In this document: piece after piece, positions 45,956 through 57,567 of the stretch | Position numbering within the stretch: the stretch's first letter is position 1 | Layout of the letters: every line of letters begins with the position of its first letter | Assembly (NCBI GenBank): GCA_031772625.1 | Contig: CM062818.1 | Span: forward strand, 1,681,004,167 to 1,681,068,166 | From: Pinus tabuliformis | Taxonomy: Eukaryota; Streptophyta; Pinopsida; Pinales; Pinaceae | Length of the DNA stretch: 64,000 nucleotides | Direction: 5' to 3' | The notes under the pieces: generated by a model | Told to the model about the DNA's origin: nothing | Databases searched by the model: none | Seen by the model: the letters and a program-made list of their open reading frames with translations, nothing else | Made by a program: the position numbers and the translations under genes

Positions 45956-46745
45956 CCTCTCAGTCGGAGACAAATATTCTGGCTAAATCACCGGAGGAAT
46001 GATCCCACAACAACACTGCAGCACTTCTGTTACTCTCTGTCACCCTGATAGGGACAACGTCACCCTATCCAGCTCTCCAGCTCCAATCTGCCCCACGAAA
46101 TATCCCAGCATCAGCCTCTCTGCCCAACGTCAGCCTATTTGGCCCAGCGTCAGCCTCTCAGGGCTCTGCATCAGCCTCTGGAGCCTCTGCGTCTCCCATG
46201 CTGGACCTCCTCAGGCGCAACTCCTGGCTGCCTCTGCGTGGCCCCTAGCTAGCTCTGCGTCAACCCTCTCCCAGCTTCTGCGCTGATGCTCCCTATACTA
46301 TTTTTGCCTCTCTGCTACTCTATTCACTACCCCTTAGCTACAACTCTGATCACTCCTTCGATTTCCTCAGCAAGCCCTACCCCAGAAAATTGAATTCTTG
46401 ATCAACTCGGTGTGTTCTCCAAGTGATCCTCAAGCCTCCCCTTATACTTTTCTTGTTGACAATTCAACAGCCGAGATTAAGTCCCTAATCAACGATTAAA
46501 ATTAACTCTGGCTTGATCCATGACTTTTGGACCCTTCTAACACAGTTTTATATTAATTCACATTAATATTTTATTTTCCCTAAGTATAGACTTAGGGACT
46601 CCATTAAAAATATTAATTATTTTAATATCTCCCAAACAATTTAGAATCTGCCCAAACCGTTTCTAGGTATTGGAGATCTCATGTGCTTTAGCCTCTCCAC
46701 CAATTTTCGTGGCTAGAGCATATCCGATGATACTGCAAATCAACA
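45956..46745 (-). mobile_element. Element F 3' LTR, truncated
   Basis: Matches 54431-55223 of the F 5' LTR, from CCTCTCAGTCGGAGAC to GCAAATCAACA. The part of the LTR that would lie to the left is missing. A purine tract (CTCCCTCTTAGCGAGG on the plus strand) follows. Confidence 0.8.
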
Positions 46746-47280
46746 CTCCCTCTTAGCGAGGACTATGCTCTAGTAATACTCTTCAATGAGCATAACCCTG
46801 ATCATCCGGCATCAGTCCTAGTGCTGATGCTAAGCCTGCTGCCCAACATTCTTTGTATTGCTGCATCATGCACTGCTACCCATGGCGTTGCCACTACCAC
46901 CGCTGCATCTGTATGGCAGCCCCTTTCATCATGCTGCCCATATTACTTCCACTGCTAACTGCTTCACTGCAACTCAGTTACTGAGAAGTAAGTAACTGAT
47001 CTCCCAACTCTGACATCTCTGCCAGGCTAGAGACACCCACAATGCTAAAACTCCTTCTGTCACTGACAACTGCTCCCTCTCTGACCTCTGTTGCTGCAAC
47101 AACTCCATGCACCTTGCACTGCTGCCTCACGTTGTCCTAGGACTCCTACACTGTAGCTCCCTCTGCCGCTCCATACGCATCCATCTCTACTGACATCCAC
47201 CAATACTACTACTACTCTTCGGCGCTCCTGTAGCAAGGTATATTCCAACAAGCTGGGTACCTCGAGGATCCTGCCCCTCA
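46746..47280 (-). other. Element F 3' untranslated region
   Basis: Between the purine tract and the end of gag. Rich in CTGCTGCC and CTCCCTCTG phrases; no gene. The matching part of H is 63303-63940. Confidence 0.5.
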
Positions 47281-48103
47281 TCGCCTGTAGTCCGTCTGAC
47301 TACAGCTTGATGTCTCCCCGCTTCCTCTCAAGTGGCATGTGAGCACTCATGGCACAGTCATCATCTGTCTTGACTTCCTTCTCCGTCCTTACTGGCGCAG
47401 CCTTGGTCTCGGAAGCCTCTTCCTTGCTCTTCTTCCTCGGACACTAGCTCGCATAGTGACCCAGTTCCCCATAGTAGAAGCATTTGACCTTGGAGAGGTC
47501 CTTCTTCTTCCATTTCTCTTGCTTTCCCTCAGATGCTAGGGTAATGTCCTCCTCTTCCTCCTTGATTCTGACCCCCTTTCTGCTGCTTCCTACCTTGGTC
47601 AGTCTTCTGATCTCTTCTTGGTGAAGAGTTGCCCACAGTTCCTCCCAATCTAGAAGGGTCGACCTGCCCAGTATGCTCTGGACAAACACCTTCTAGTCTT
47701 CTGAGAGGGTGTTCAAGGCTATCCTCACCATCAACTCTTGATTTGGCATGGGCCCTATGGAAGTCAGCTGATCCCGAATCTCCTTCAATCAATCGAGGAA
47801 GGTGTTGATCTGTTCTCCCTTCTGCATCTGGTATGACCATAGTTGATTTTCTAGTAGCATCTTCCTCTACACGGAAGTATATTGATACAATTTCGTCAGG
47901 ACCTCCCACATCGCATTTGTCGTTTCCTTTTCGGCAATATGTGGTACTACATGGTCCTTGACCCCGTCAAGGATGATGCTCTTGGCCCTCGCCATTGCCT
48001 CCTCGTACTTGTCGTTCTCAACCGGGTCAACTGGGATCGCTATCGTCTTCAAGGTGAAGTGCTTGAGACGATTCTTGTCTAGAACGGACAAGATTCTAGC
48101 CTA
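47281..48103 (-). pseudogene. Element F gag, C-terminal piece
   Basis: The minus strand reads ILDGVKDHVVPHIAEKETTN and AMWEVLTKLYQYTS (UBN2-type), then EEIRRLTKVGSSRKG, and the knuckle region KVKCFYYGELGHYAS with the second Cys replaced by Tyr. Single-base changes break the frame near 47870 and 47690. The piece ends at 48103, where element G is inserted; D1 gives the uninterrupted form. Confidence 0.7.
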
Positions 48104-48302
48104 TAAATCAATGAATGGATTGAATTGATTTACAATGAGCAATGAAGCTCAATAAATAATACAAATGAATTTACAGAAACAGTAGGTTTCTACTAAGAAA
48201 CAGAAACAACAAGTTTCTAAACATGAAACTACTAATAAGATCACAGACGATCTTATCTACATAAATGACCATTAAACACTAAAATAGCATTATTCTAATA
48301 CC
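48104..48302 (-). mobile_element. G 3' LTR
   Basis: 199 bp, TAAATCAATGAATGG to ATTCTAATACC. A purine tract (GAGCATTAAGGAAGG on the minus strand) abuts at 48303. Confidence 0.85.
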
Positions 48303-49697
48303 CTTCCTTAATGCTCAATCTATTTACAACAACTATAGACCCCCTGAATTTTACCAGCTTATCAAGACCAAGGGGATTGGTGAATATGTCTGCGGGTTGC
48401 AACATTGTGGGAACATACAGCAACTGAATGGATCCATCTTCAACAAGCTGTCGAATATGGTGACAATGGGTCCACATGCTTTGTTCGTTCATGGAAGACT
48501 GGATTCTTAGCGAGTTTGAGCACTCCCTGATTATCACATAACAAGGGAGTAGGACCTTCTTGGGAAACATGCATATCCGCAAGCATACGTCTAAGCCAAA
48601 CTGCCTCACAAGATGCCTTAATTGCTCCCCGATACCCTGCTTGTCGAGGAGAGAGCCATTGCATGCTGCTTCTTACTAGTCCATGTGACAGCACCGGATC
48701 CCAGACTAAACACATACCTAGCGGTAGATTTACAGTCATCAACTGAACATGCCCAGTCGAAATCTGTGTAACCACTGAGTGTAGGATCTGAACTCCGAGT
48801 GTATAGAAGTCCATAATTTGGAGTGCCACTCACATAACACAGCACACGCTTCGCTGCTATCCAATGATCAGCCTTAGGAGCTGTCATGAAGCATGAAATG
48901 TAGCTCACTGCAACATTGATATCAGGTCTAGTGGCAGTAAGGTAGATGAGGTTGCCCACTAATTGCTTGAATAAAGACTCATCCACAAGTGGTAAGCATG
49001 ACTGAGCTGAAAGTTTGAGCCCTGGTTCCATAGGAGTCATGGCAGGTTTGTAATCCTGCATTCTGAACCTGTCCACAAGACTTATGGCATACTTGGACTG
49101 AGAGAGAAAGATGTTGTTCTCTGTCTGCCAGACTTCAACCCCCAAGCAGTAATGAAGAAGTCCTAAATCTGTCATATCAAAAGTGTTGCACAAATCATGT
49201 TTGATCCCATGGATCAAATGTGTTGAACTGCTAGTAATGATAAATTCATCCAATTAGGCAACCACAAACAAAATATCATCACTAGTATGTTTGATATATA
49301 GGTTTGCATCAGATGGACTCTGCTGAAAGCCATGATCTGTTAGGTACTTATCAATTTTCATGTACCAAGCCCAAGGGGCTTGTTTCAGACCATAGAGTGC
49401 TTTGACTAATCTATAGACTTTCTGTTCTTGACCGGCAACCTTGAATCCTGGAGGTTGCGTCATGTAGACTTCTTCTTGTAAGTCACCATTCAAAAAAGCA
49501 CTCTTGACATCCATCTGATGGACTTTCCAACTGAACTGAGCTGCTAAGGCAAGGACAAGCCGTATGGTACTCATCTTGGCTGTAGGAGCAAAGGTCTCCT
49601 CATAGTTTATGCCTTCCTTCTGTGAGAACCCTCGAGCAACAAGGCGAGCCTTATACTTGTCTAGGGTTCCGTCAGCTTTGTATTTCACTTTATACAC
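48303..49697 (-). pseudogene. G reverse transcriptase and RNase H, active site lost
   Basis: RT (from 49697) shows KYKARLVARGFSQKEGINYE, TFAPTAKMSTIRLVLALAA, HQMDVKSAFLNGDLQEEVYM and ALYGLKQAPWAWY, all standard Copia RT motifs. At 49256-49245 the codons that should give YLDD are TAA TTG GAT GAA, that is stop-L-D-E, which removes the catalytic Tyr and the second Asp. The frame then continues (49253-48618) through SQSKYAISLVDRF, GNLIYLTATRPDI and GYTDFDWACSVDD. After a frame change, RNase H reads CDNQGVLKLAKNPVFHERTK and ends near 48300. Confidence 0.9.
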
Positions 49698-49760
49698 CCA
49701 TTTGCAGCTAATGGGCTTCTTCCCTGCAGGAAGATCAGAAAGGGTCCAAGTGTGATTCTT

Positions 49761-51219
49761 CTAAAGACTGTGGTATTCAACTTCCATAGCCTGTTCCCAC
49801 TCAGGTATACCCTTAGCCTCTAAATAGGTTTGCGGCTCAAAAACACTGTGTAGGTTAGCCATAAGAGCAAAATTTACTGTAGGCTGATGTTTGCTCTTAT
49901 TTCTGGAAGTTCTACCTTCAAAGAGCTCATTATCTCGGAGATCACCAATAGTTTTAGCCCACCATTTAGGTCGGAGAATAGAAGAACCAATATTCGAAGT
50001 CGGTGGAGGAGGCTCAGGAACAACAGGAGTAGCGAGAGGAGGATTATTTTCAAAAGGGAACTCAGGTAGTGCATCATCCCTCCCATCAAGTGGACCTAAC
50101 GAAAGAAGAACACTGTGAGGTTGATCCTCAGAACATTGCTCAGAAGGAGGGGACTGAAAGAACCCTCTATCTTCATCAAATACTACGTCCCAACTGAAGA
50201 TAAGACGATCAATGTCTATATCTATCAGCTTATAGGCCTTGTGGTGATCATTGTACCCTGTCATCATGAGTTTCTGGCTTTTGGAATCCAACTTAGAGAG
50301 CTTAGCAGTTGGAATCCAAACATATGCAACCGAGCCAAACACTTTCAGGTGATTGATCTTAGGCTTACGGCCAGACCAAACCTCTTCTAGATTCTTCCCC
50401 TTAATAGCTTGAGTAGGTGATCAGTTAAGAAGATAGACAGTAGTAAACACTGCTTTAGCCCAAAATTTGTTCGGAACACTCTTGTGTTGTAACATGGAAT
50501 GAGCCATTTCGACAACCATACGATTACGATGTTCAACAACACTGTTCTGCTAAGGAGTTAGGGTGTAGTTAACTGGCGTTTGATGCCATGGGTATCACAG
50601 AAGTTGGAGAAAACAGAAGAACAAAATTCCCCCCCCCCCCTCCCCGTTATCTGTTCTAAGAGTTATGATATTATACCCAGACTCTTTTTCAACTAAGGAC
50701 TTAAACTCTTGAAAGATACTAAATACATCAGATTTATGTTTTAGAAAGTACACCCACATCTTTCTACTGAAATCATCTACAACAAGCAAAAAATATTTGC
50801 AACCAGTAACTGAAGATGTATTCATAGGACCACAAATTCAGCATGAATTAACTAGAGTACCTTAGATGTGCGCCAAGATTCTCCATCCTTGAATGAAGAC
50901 CGATGTTGCTTGCCAGCTTGACCAGCGCCGCACACTCCCAAATGCTGAGTTTGAATATCAGGTAACCCTGACACAAGTCCCTCCCGAGATAGCTGAGAGA
51001 GATACTGAATGTTTAGACACCCATATCTCTGATGCCACAGAGTGCTGATAGGAGAAACACGAGCTGCTAGAGCCGCTTCTAGAGATCACCAGTGTCAAGA
51101 AGCCTGTATAGGCCATGATCCTCTAGGCCAACAGCAACCGTAAGACGAGTTTCCCTATCAATAATGGAGAACTTGTGTGCACTGAACACCACATCGTGCT
51201 GAGGAGAGTTCCTCATAAT
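49761..51219 (-). pseudogene. G integrase, frameshifted
   Basis: The pre-integrase zinc region (51100-50870) reads RYGCLN and CGAGQAGKQHR, where His and Cys of the HHCC box are expected, so zinc binding is lost. The core (50825-50595) has FLLVVDDFSRKMWVYFL and LRTDNG. A C12 run (50629-50640) shifts the frame, after which VVEHRNRMV, with the catalytic Glu, is readable. The C-terminal part (50342-49761) starts MFGSVAYVWIPTAKLSKLDS and contains DRLIFSWDVVFDED, a usual Copia integrase tail. Confidence 0.8.
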
Positions 51220-52311
51220 CTAGCTGACAGACAACAGATTAATTTCCATACTAGGAACATAGTACACATTCAAGAAGATGAGTGTGCGCCCATCAGACTG
51301 GATCTGAACCGTACCTCTGCCAACCACTGTGTACTCCTCACCTTTGCCGAATACTACAGAAACACTGAAAGATGAGAAATCAGTAAACCAGTGACGCCTG
51401 TGAGAGAAATGATGTGATGCACCAGAGTCAATGTACCAGGCAGAACACTGGGCATGATTTGAGGACCTCTTAGCCATAAAGGCGTAAAAGGCAGATTCCT
51501 TCAGGTCGGAATGTTCTGCAACATTCACTTTCTGATGAGACCCTCCCTGCTTCTTCTGTTCAAAAGCAATCCTCTGTCGGCAATCTTTCTTCATGTGGCT
51601 GAACTTGTGACAGTAATTACACTGCACATTTTTCTTCTTAGCAGGATCAGAAGGCTGAGAAGAACCTTTCTGCTGAAAGGACTGAGAGGACTGATATTTG
51701 GCAGCAAAAGCATTTTCTGAGGAGGCTGATGAAGCACCACTACCAAATTGTTGTTTCCAACGATCTTGCTGCAGGAGTTTGGTGCATAACTCTGGACACT
51801 TCATATCAACATTAGTGGAGGTAATGTTGACTGTTTCTATGAAGTGCTCATAAGGCTTTGGTAAACTTTTCAGAGTGATGACTACCATATCTTCTTCCTC
51901 CATGGTCTGACCAATGGCTTCGAGCTGATCTCGAATGTCTTTAATCTTGTTAAGATGTTCCTGTAAAGACATACGTTCATCCATCATGATGGAGAACAAT
52001 TGATTCTTTAAAAAGAAAGCTCTTCTCTTGTCGGATGTCTCGTGCAATTCCTTCAAATGTTGCCTGATTTCGGCAACAGTCTTGCCGGAAGGAATCTGTG
52101 GTAACCGATCATCAGTCACAGAGAGTTTGAGAAGCATAACAGCCTCTCGATTTTGATCATCAAACTTATCTTGATCTGCACCAGGTGTACCAGCACTGAG
52201 CTCTTTGCCCAAAACGAGCTGGTCAAGACGCCTATATTAAAAAATGGTCAACATTCTCTGTCTCTAGATGTTAAAATTGGTGCCATTAAAGCGTTGACTG
52301 CCTTCCAACAT
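51220..52311 (-). pseudogene. G gag-protease
   Basis: The start ATG is at 52311 (MLEGSQRFNGTNFNI); two in-frame stops follow before the long open stretch from 52212. UBN2-type gag (MSLQEHLNKIKDIRDQLEAI, VITLKSLPKPYEHFIETV), an intact knuckle CNYCHKFSHMKKDC near 51570-51620, then the protease active site WYIDSGASHH near 51450. The frame runs on to about 51220. Confidence 0.85.
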
Positions 52312-53244
52312 CAAATTGGTTTGTCGAGGCCATCTACACGTTTCCCAAGACAGAGAAAACAACAAAGAAGTCCTGTATGGATTTCAATGCAGATGCCGGT
52401 TGATCCTGGACAAAATTTAAAGTGCTGGTGCAATATAAAATAGAACCAGAAATCTTTCTGAGAAGTGGGTTCAAGGAAATATATAGAGCACAATCTTTTA
52501 CCAAAATAACTTGCCCGGCAAGAATCCCCATAGGCTTTCAACAGTACCCGAAACACAACAAACGAAGATACTCCAACCTGATACGTGTTACTTCATCTGC
52601 CGTAAAAGCTCCATGCCGCAATCTCTCTCACACTCTCTTCGTGACAAGCACTGGAAAAGTAGTTGAACAGCCTCAACTCCTCCCTTATTATTACAGAGCC
52701 CGCGGAGAAATTCTTACAAACATGACAACCATGTCGACAGCTCGAACACTGCCTGTATCGAAAATCCGACAAAAGGATTAACCAAAAAGTCAATGCTTTC
52801 CCGGAAAAAATTGTAAGACGCGTCCACAGAAGAGGGATCTGAAGCCGATCTTTACACAAATTATCTGGTTCCCGTCGATTTGATGGGTACTTTCTGTTTC
52901 ACCTTTACGCCGACGTCGTCGAGTCTGTCTATTGTCAGAAATATTCAATCGCTGTGAACCTGAGTTTTATTTAAACGCATTAACAATCAAGTGGGATTTG
53001 CCGTCAACAAGTGTTGATTCCTGTCAAAATCAAGCAGGTTTGCACTCCTGAAGCGTTTGTTTCAGCAATGTCAAAACCCTCTGCTTCGAATCCCAAATCG
53101 CAAACTAACTCCAGCGGAAAACAAACGCGACGCCTAGAAAAAGACTGCGCTCAGAAATTGTGACGCCCAGTAAAAAAAAAAAAAAAAATCGAAATGAAGA
53201 ACAAAATTTTTCAAACAATGAAAATTTATTTCGAAAAAATACCT
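52312..53244 (-). other. G leader
   Basis: Non-coding DNA between primer-binding site and gag, with an A16 run near 53173. Open frames here have no domain. Confidence 0.6.
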
Positions 53245-53258
53245 GAGCTCTAGTACCA
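53245..53258 (-). other. G primer-binding site
   Basis: The minus strand TGGTACTAGAGCTC adjoins the LTR and matches TGGTATCAGAGC at 10 of 12 positions (initiator tRNA-Met type). Confidence 0.8.
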
Positions 53259-53456
53259 TAATCAATGAATGGATTGAACTAAATTACAATGAGCAATGAA
53301 GCTCAATAATTAATACAAATGAATTTATAGAAACAATAAGTTTCTACTAAGAAATAGAAACAACAAGTTTCTAAAGAAGAAACTACTAATAAGATCATAG
53401 ACGATCTTATCTACATAAATGAGCATTAAACACTAAAATAGCATTATTCTAATACC
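53259..53456 (-). mobile_element. G 5' LTR
   Basis: 198 bp, TAATCAATGAATGG to ATTCTAATACC; about 13 differences from the 3' LTR by eye. Confidence 0.85.
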
Positions 53457-54088
53457 TTCTAGACTACTAAGTTTGCGGCTCTGTCCAGTCTGTCCTGGTC
53501 TCTTACCCAATTCACTGCCATTTCGCTACTCCTCTACTTCCCTTCTGGAATTTCCAGGTGTGACTCCCTCTGAGCCTCGATTTCCCTCCTGGAAATCCCT
53601 CTACCAATGTCGAGATGCCCCACTCCAATCGTTAGTGCAACTGCACCACTAATCCAGATTTCTTGGCTAGGAATCCTCGACAGCAACTCCCTCCTTGTTG
53701 GTCTTGCCCTGGTGGGTATTGTTCTAACCACAGTACCCCACCAACTTCACTCTGCAACTTACCCACAACCTCTTATGCCTCAGCAAACTGAAGGTTGGAG
53801 CTTCTAGGCTCTGCGCAATCCCGACACCAGTAAAATCCACACCTCCTGGTCACAGGTGCCAACCCTTCCTGACTAAGAAAGATGATCGGGCACTGTGTAG
53901 GTTAGCTCTGCTCCTTTTTATGACTCCGTTGATCCTTCTCCCAGCTCAAACATGATGATGCAACCACTACGCCACCCCTTCCTTATTGCTTTTGTGCTAG
54001 GAACAACTTATGTCACTCTGGATAGTTATTTCTGTTGTTGCTGCTCTGCTCGGTTGATGCCCTCAGTTCTCCTGTGATCTGCAACCAC
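53457..54088 (-). pseudogene. Element F gag, N-terminal piece
   Basis: Continues the D1-like gag sequence upstream of the G insertion: the plus strand CGGCTCTGTCCAGTCTGTCC here corresponds to GATGCTTTGTCCAACCTATC in D1. No long open frame remains. Confidence 0.55.
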
Positions 54089-54100
54089 GTTGTGATACCA
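54089..54100 (-). other. F primer-binding site
   Basis: The minus strand TGGTATCACAAC adjoins the LTR at 54101; it shares TGGTATCA with the initiator-tRNA-Met site. Confidence 0.75.
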
Positions 54101-55223
54101 TGTTGGAATTTCTAAGTCTATCGTCAGAAATTCTTCTTGTACTATCTGATTTGTTTCTTCCTACTTGTTCATTTACTTGAAAAGTTATTTACCATGTAAA
54201 TACTGAAAATAAATACAAGTACAGTGTCAACACATACAAATCATCAACTGAAAGAAACAAGCACACAAGTGATGAGGTTATTTTTGCATTAATGTCCCGA
54301 AAAAACCCAATGCGTGAAAACTAGTGCAACCATCAGAGGGTTTTATTATTAAGCAGTTTCAGAATACAATCTGGGTGCCAGAAATGGCTAACCCAACAGA
54401 GAATGCCCTCAGCAGTAGTACCTCTCAGTCGGAGACAGATATTCTAGTTAAATCACCGGAGGAACGATCCCATAGCAACACTTCTGCTGCTCTTTGTCAC
54501 CCTGATAGGGACTGTGTCACCCTATCCAGCTCTCCAGCTCCAATCTGCGCCATGAAATCTCCCAGCGTCAGCCTCTAGGGTCTGCGTCAGCCTCTCTGCC
54601 TAGTGTCAGCCTATTTGGCCCAGCGTCAGCCTCTCGAGGTTCTGCGTCAGCCTCTCGAGGTTCTGCGTCAGCCTCTGGAGCCTTTGCGTCTCCCATGTTG
54701 GCCCTCCTCAGGCTCTGCGCAACTCCTGGCTGCCTCTACATGGCCTCTAGCTGGCTCTGTGTCAACCCTCTCCCGGCTTCTGCACTGATGCTCCCGATAC
54801 TATCTCTACCTCTTTGCTACTGTATTCATTGTCCCTCCGCTGCAACTCTAATCACTCCTTCGATTTCCTCAGCAAGCCCTGCCCCAGAAAATCGAATTCT
54901 TAATCAACTCGGTGTGTTCTCCAAGTGACCCTCAAGCCTCTTCTTATACTTTTCTCATTGACAATTCAACGGCCAAGATTAAGTCCCTAATCAACAGCTA
55001 AGATTATCCATGACTTTTGGACCCTTCTAACACAATTTTATATTAATTCACATTAATATTTTATTTTCCCTAAGTTTAGACTTAGGGACTCCATTAAAAA
55101 TATTAATTATTTTAATATCTCCCAAATAGTATAGAATCTGCCCAAACCATTTTTGGGTATTGGAGATCTCCTCTGCACCAATTTTTGCGGCTAGAGCACA
55201 TCCGATGCTACCCCAAATCAACA
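54101..55223 (-). mobile_element. F 5' LTR
   Basis: 1123 bp, TGTTGGAATTTC to CCCCAAATCAACA. The minus-strand TATAAG at 54948-54943 is a possible TATA box. It holds a cluster of five CTGACGC motifs at 54564-54671. Confidence 0.85.
54564..54671 (-). repeat. Cluster of five CTGACGC motifs
   Basis: On the minus strand, GGCTGACGC(A/T)G recurs with CGTCA on the plus strand at 54566, 54585, 54624, 54645 and 54666. Related but decayed copies occur in the LTRs of D1, H and the F 3' LTR. Confidence 0.7.
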
Positions 55224-55888
55224 TTAAATAGTCTCCTTAAGAGAGAGACTTATTGCACTTCTACTCTGCTCCTTCTAACGAGGTCTTCTACCCAAACAAG
55301 ATCACTTCAATGTAGCTAAAATCTTTCGACCTTCTCTTGACACCTTCAAATCTGTTACCTTCGCACGTGAGAAGATAAATTAGCCGAAAACAGTCCACAC
55401 CTATCTTCGTGATCCGTCTTTCTTGCTGTGCTAATGTAGATGCTTCTTCTAGCGACTCTTTCGCACTTCTTTGTAGACTTGTCTCACTGAATTGCTTGTA
55501 TCCAAATGAGGACAAGCACTTGTATATATAGTCATTGGTCATGACGGTTTTAGATCGACTTCATCTTCTATAATAATCTCTTCGTTGTAGGCCGACTTCA
55601 TGAAGGTTAGTGACAAGGTCTTGGAGGATGACATTACATAAACAAGTATGACTCTTAACAATGTGTAACATGTCTTCATTACATGACAATGACTCTTTAG
55701 ACTTTTATGACTAGATGACAATATTCCTAAGGGTTCTCAATAGGAGCCTTTACTAACATAAAATCTCTTGCTCATGAAACCCATGATGCAAACATTACAA
55801 TAAATTTTATTTTCTTCTTTACATCTCTTTACATAAAATCACTATTACATGTCATTATGAAGACCCAACCTAGTTACACTTTACAACA
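55224..55888 (-). mobile_element. C'-family LTR fragment
   Basis: Matches 35874-36597, including the minus-strand TATATATA near 55525. The left part is missing where element F abuts at 55223. Confidence 0.75.
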
Positions 55889-56165
55889 CTCCCTCTTAAC
55901 TAGGGAGATATTCATAATGGTACTTGTCATTCTCAATCTGAAGAATTTCTCATAAGAAGAATCAAATTGGTAACCCATTTGTTGAGCATCATATCAACCA
56001 ACATTGTTACATAGCAAGGCCTTGACTAACAACTCTATCTCTCCACAAAATCTGAGCTCAATGCTGGCGAGATCAATGATTTATACACTCACATCATTAT
56101 CTCTCTCGGAACATACCCCACCCGGGTTCTCAGGGTGTCTTCCATCAAGACTATTCTTATCTCGA
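55889..56165 (-). mobile_element. 3' internal fragment of the C'-family element
   Basis: The purine tract CTCCCTCTTAACTAGGGAG, then sequence matching 36598-36850. At about 56165 it joins plus-oriented C3-type DNA, giving a head-to-head junction. Confidence 0.65.
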
Positions 56166-56540
56166 AAGCATTGCCTCAGAGGACATTTGGCCTACACTTT
56201 GTGTTGATGTCTAGAAGTTGGAAAGGTGGTGTTGATCATTGAGCTCTGTTTTGGATACACACCTGGATTTTTGGGTTCATGGTTAGCAAGTAAGCCTGAT
56301 TGTACCTAGAGGGGCTGAAAACTTGAGTCCATCTTAGTACCACCTAGATAGATTGCCTTGGTCAGGGATCTAGTCCTTGGCATTGCGGTGCCTAAACTGT
56401 TGAGTGATTGTTTGGAAAGATTTCCTTGGCTAGGAATCTAGTTCATGGCATTACGGTGCCTAAAGTTCTTCATGGTTCATATAGTTTGATATCTTCCATT
56501 GTATATGTAAATTATGAATACCTCCCTAGTTGAGAGGGAG
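56166..56540 (+). mobile_element. C-family 3' internal fragment upstream of the C3 5' LTR
   Basis: Near-copy of 60655-61026 (ATTGAGCTCTGTTTTGGATA, GATTGCCTTGGTCAGG, CATTGCGGTGCCTAAA), ending in TAGTTGAGAGGGAG before TGTTGG. So the LTR at 56541 has a 3' internal end on its left and a 5' internal start on its right. Confidence 0.8.
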
Positions 56541-57476
56541 TGTTGGAAAATGTAACTATATTCAGTCTTCAATAATGTACTTGAGTCATCATGTAATGTA
56601 CTTGTCAAAAGAATAAAGAAAATAATTATTATTATTATGATTGTGACTTATTAAAGCATGGATTTCATGCTTGGGTCACCATGTTTTAGGTCAAAGTCCC
56701 CATTGAGGACTTCTAGGATTGATTATGAGTCTATAGAATTATTGTACATTTAAAGAGACCCTTCTTGGGCTTTGGAATCATGTAAAAAGGTTTAGTATTG
56801 AGTCAAATAAGAATTATGGAACCTCCACACCATGTCGGCCTAAGAGAAGATCAAGTCGACCTGAGGACCCATTCGACCCCACAAGAAGCTTATAAACGGA
56901 AGCACATCGAATTCATTTGGAGCATCTCTCTCTCATCAAGTTCGAACTCTCTTGTTGTTGGGCAGAAGTGCGAAGTTTTCTTGTAGCTGGGAAAAGGTGC
57001 GAAGTCTATTATCGGGAAGCCAAAGTGAATGAGAGTTTGAGGGAGTCTAAGGAAGCAAGGAAAATCAAAATTTTGGTGGTGGTCTCTCTTTGTTTCGTGC
57101 TCTGGATTGGGAGATCGAAGTCTTCCAAGTTGGACTCTTGTTGGAAGCTGCTAGCTGCCGTAACTTGTTGCATAGTTGAAGTGGGAAGAGGTCGAACTTC
57201 TAGAGGCTGACTTGGTGTTGATGACATGTCTGGTCTTGCTCTACGATCTCAAGGAATACTATTGAAAGGAAGAATTATCTTAACAGGGTTTTCCCCTCGA
57301 GGGGGTTTTTCCCTAGCATGTGCCTACATCTGGTGTCTATAGTTTTATGTGTTGTTTCTTTTGGTAATTGTTTGATGAACTAAAGAAAGAAGATATACAG
57401 AAACATAATCATAAGAAACATCACAAGTAATTATCAAGATCAAGAAAATCTTTACTGCCTTTCTGATTTTCCAACA
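56541..57476 (+). mobile_element. C3 5' LTR
   Basis: 936 bp, TGTTGGAAAATG to GATTTTCCAACA, with TATAAA at 56891-56896. The first 156 bp match 61027-61182. Confidence 0.8.
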
Positions 57477-57488
57477 TGATATAAGTGC
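57477..57488 (+). other. C3 degenerate primer-binding site
   Basis: TGATATAAGTGC immediately after the LTR; 9 of 12 positions match TGGTATCAGAGC. Confidence 0.55.
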
Positions 57489-57567
57489 TTTCATGAAAAA
57501 AGAAGCAAAAGGGCGGATCCATTGATAGGCACTATCTCAGGAAAAGAGTCTATTATATTCAAGGAAG

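Larger units (their letters stand above)
48104..53456 (-). mobile_element. Element G: full-order Ty1/copia element nested in F gag
   Basis: 5.35 kb with LTRs of about 199 bp (48104-48302 and 53259-53456, roughly 93% identical by eye, mostly C/T changes). The minus strand has a primer-binding site, leader, gag, protease, integrase, RT and RNase H in Ty1/copia order. Gag has two early stops, the integrase zinc box has lost residues and the RT active site is gone. Target duplication is unclear (CCT is shared on both sides). Confidence 0.9.
45956..55223 (-). mobile_element. Element F: gag-only Copia-type element interrupted by element G
   Basis: 5' LTR 54101-55223, primer-binding site 54100-54089, gag in two pieces and a truncated 3' LTR. 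Without G (48104-53456) the internal region is about 2.0 kb and holds only gag, as in D1, to which it is clearly related in LTR termini and gag sequence. Confidence 0.75.

Noticed and set aside
47529-47909. 126-codon minus-strand frame
   Set aside because: Shadow of the element F gag in another frame; the UBN2 and knuckle motifs are read in the neighbouring frames.
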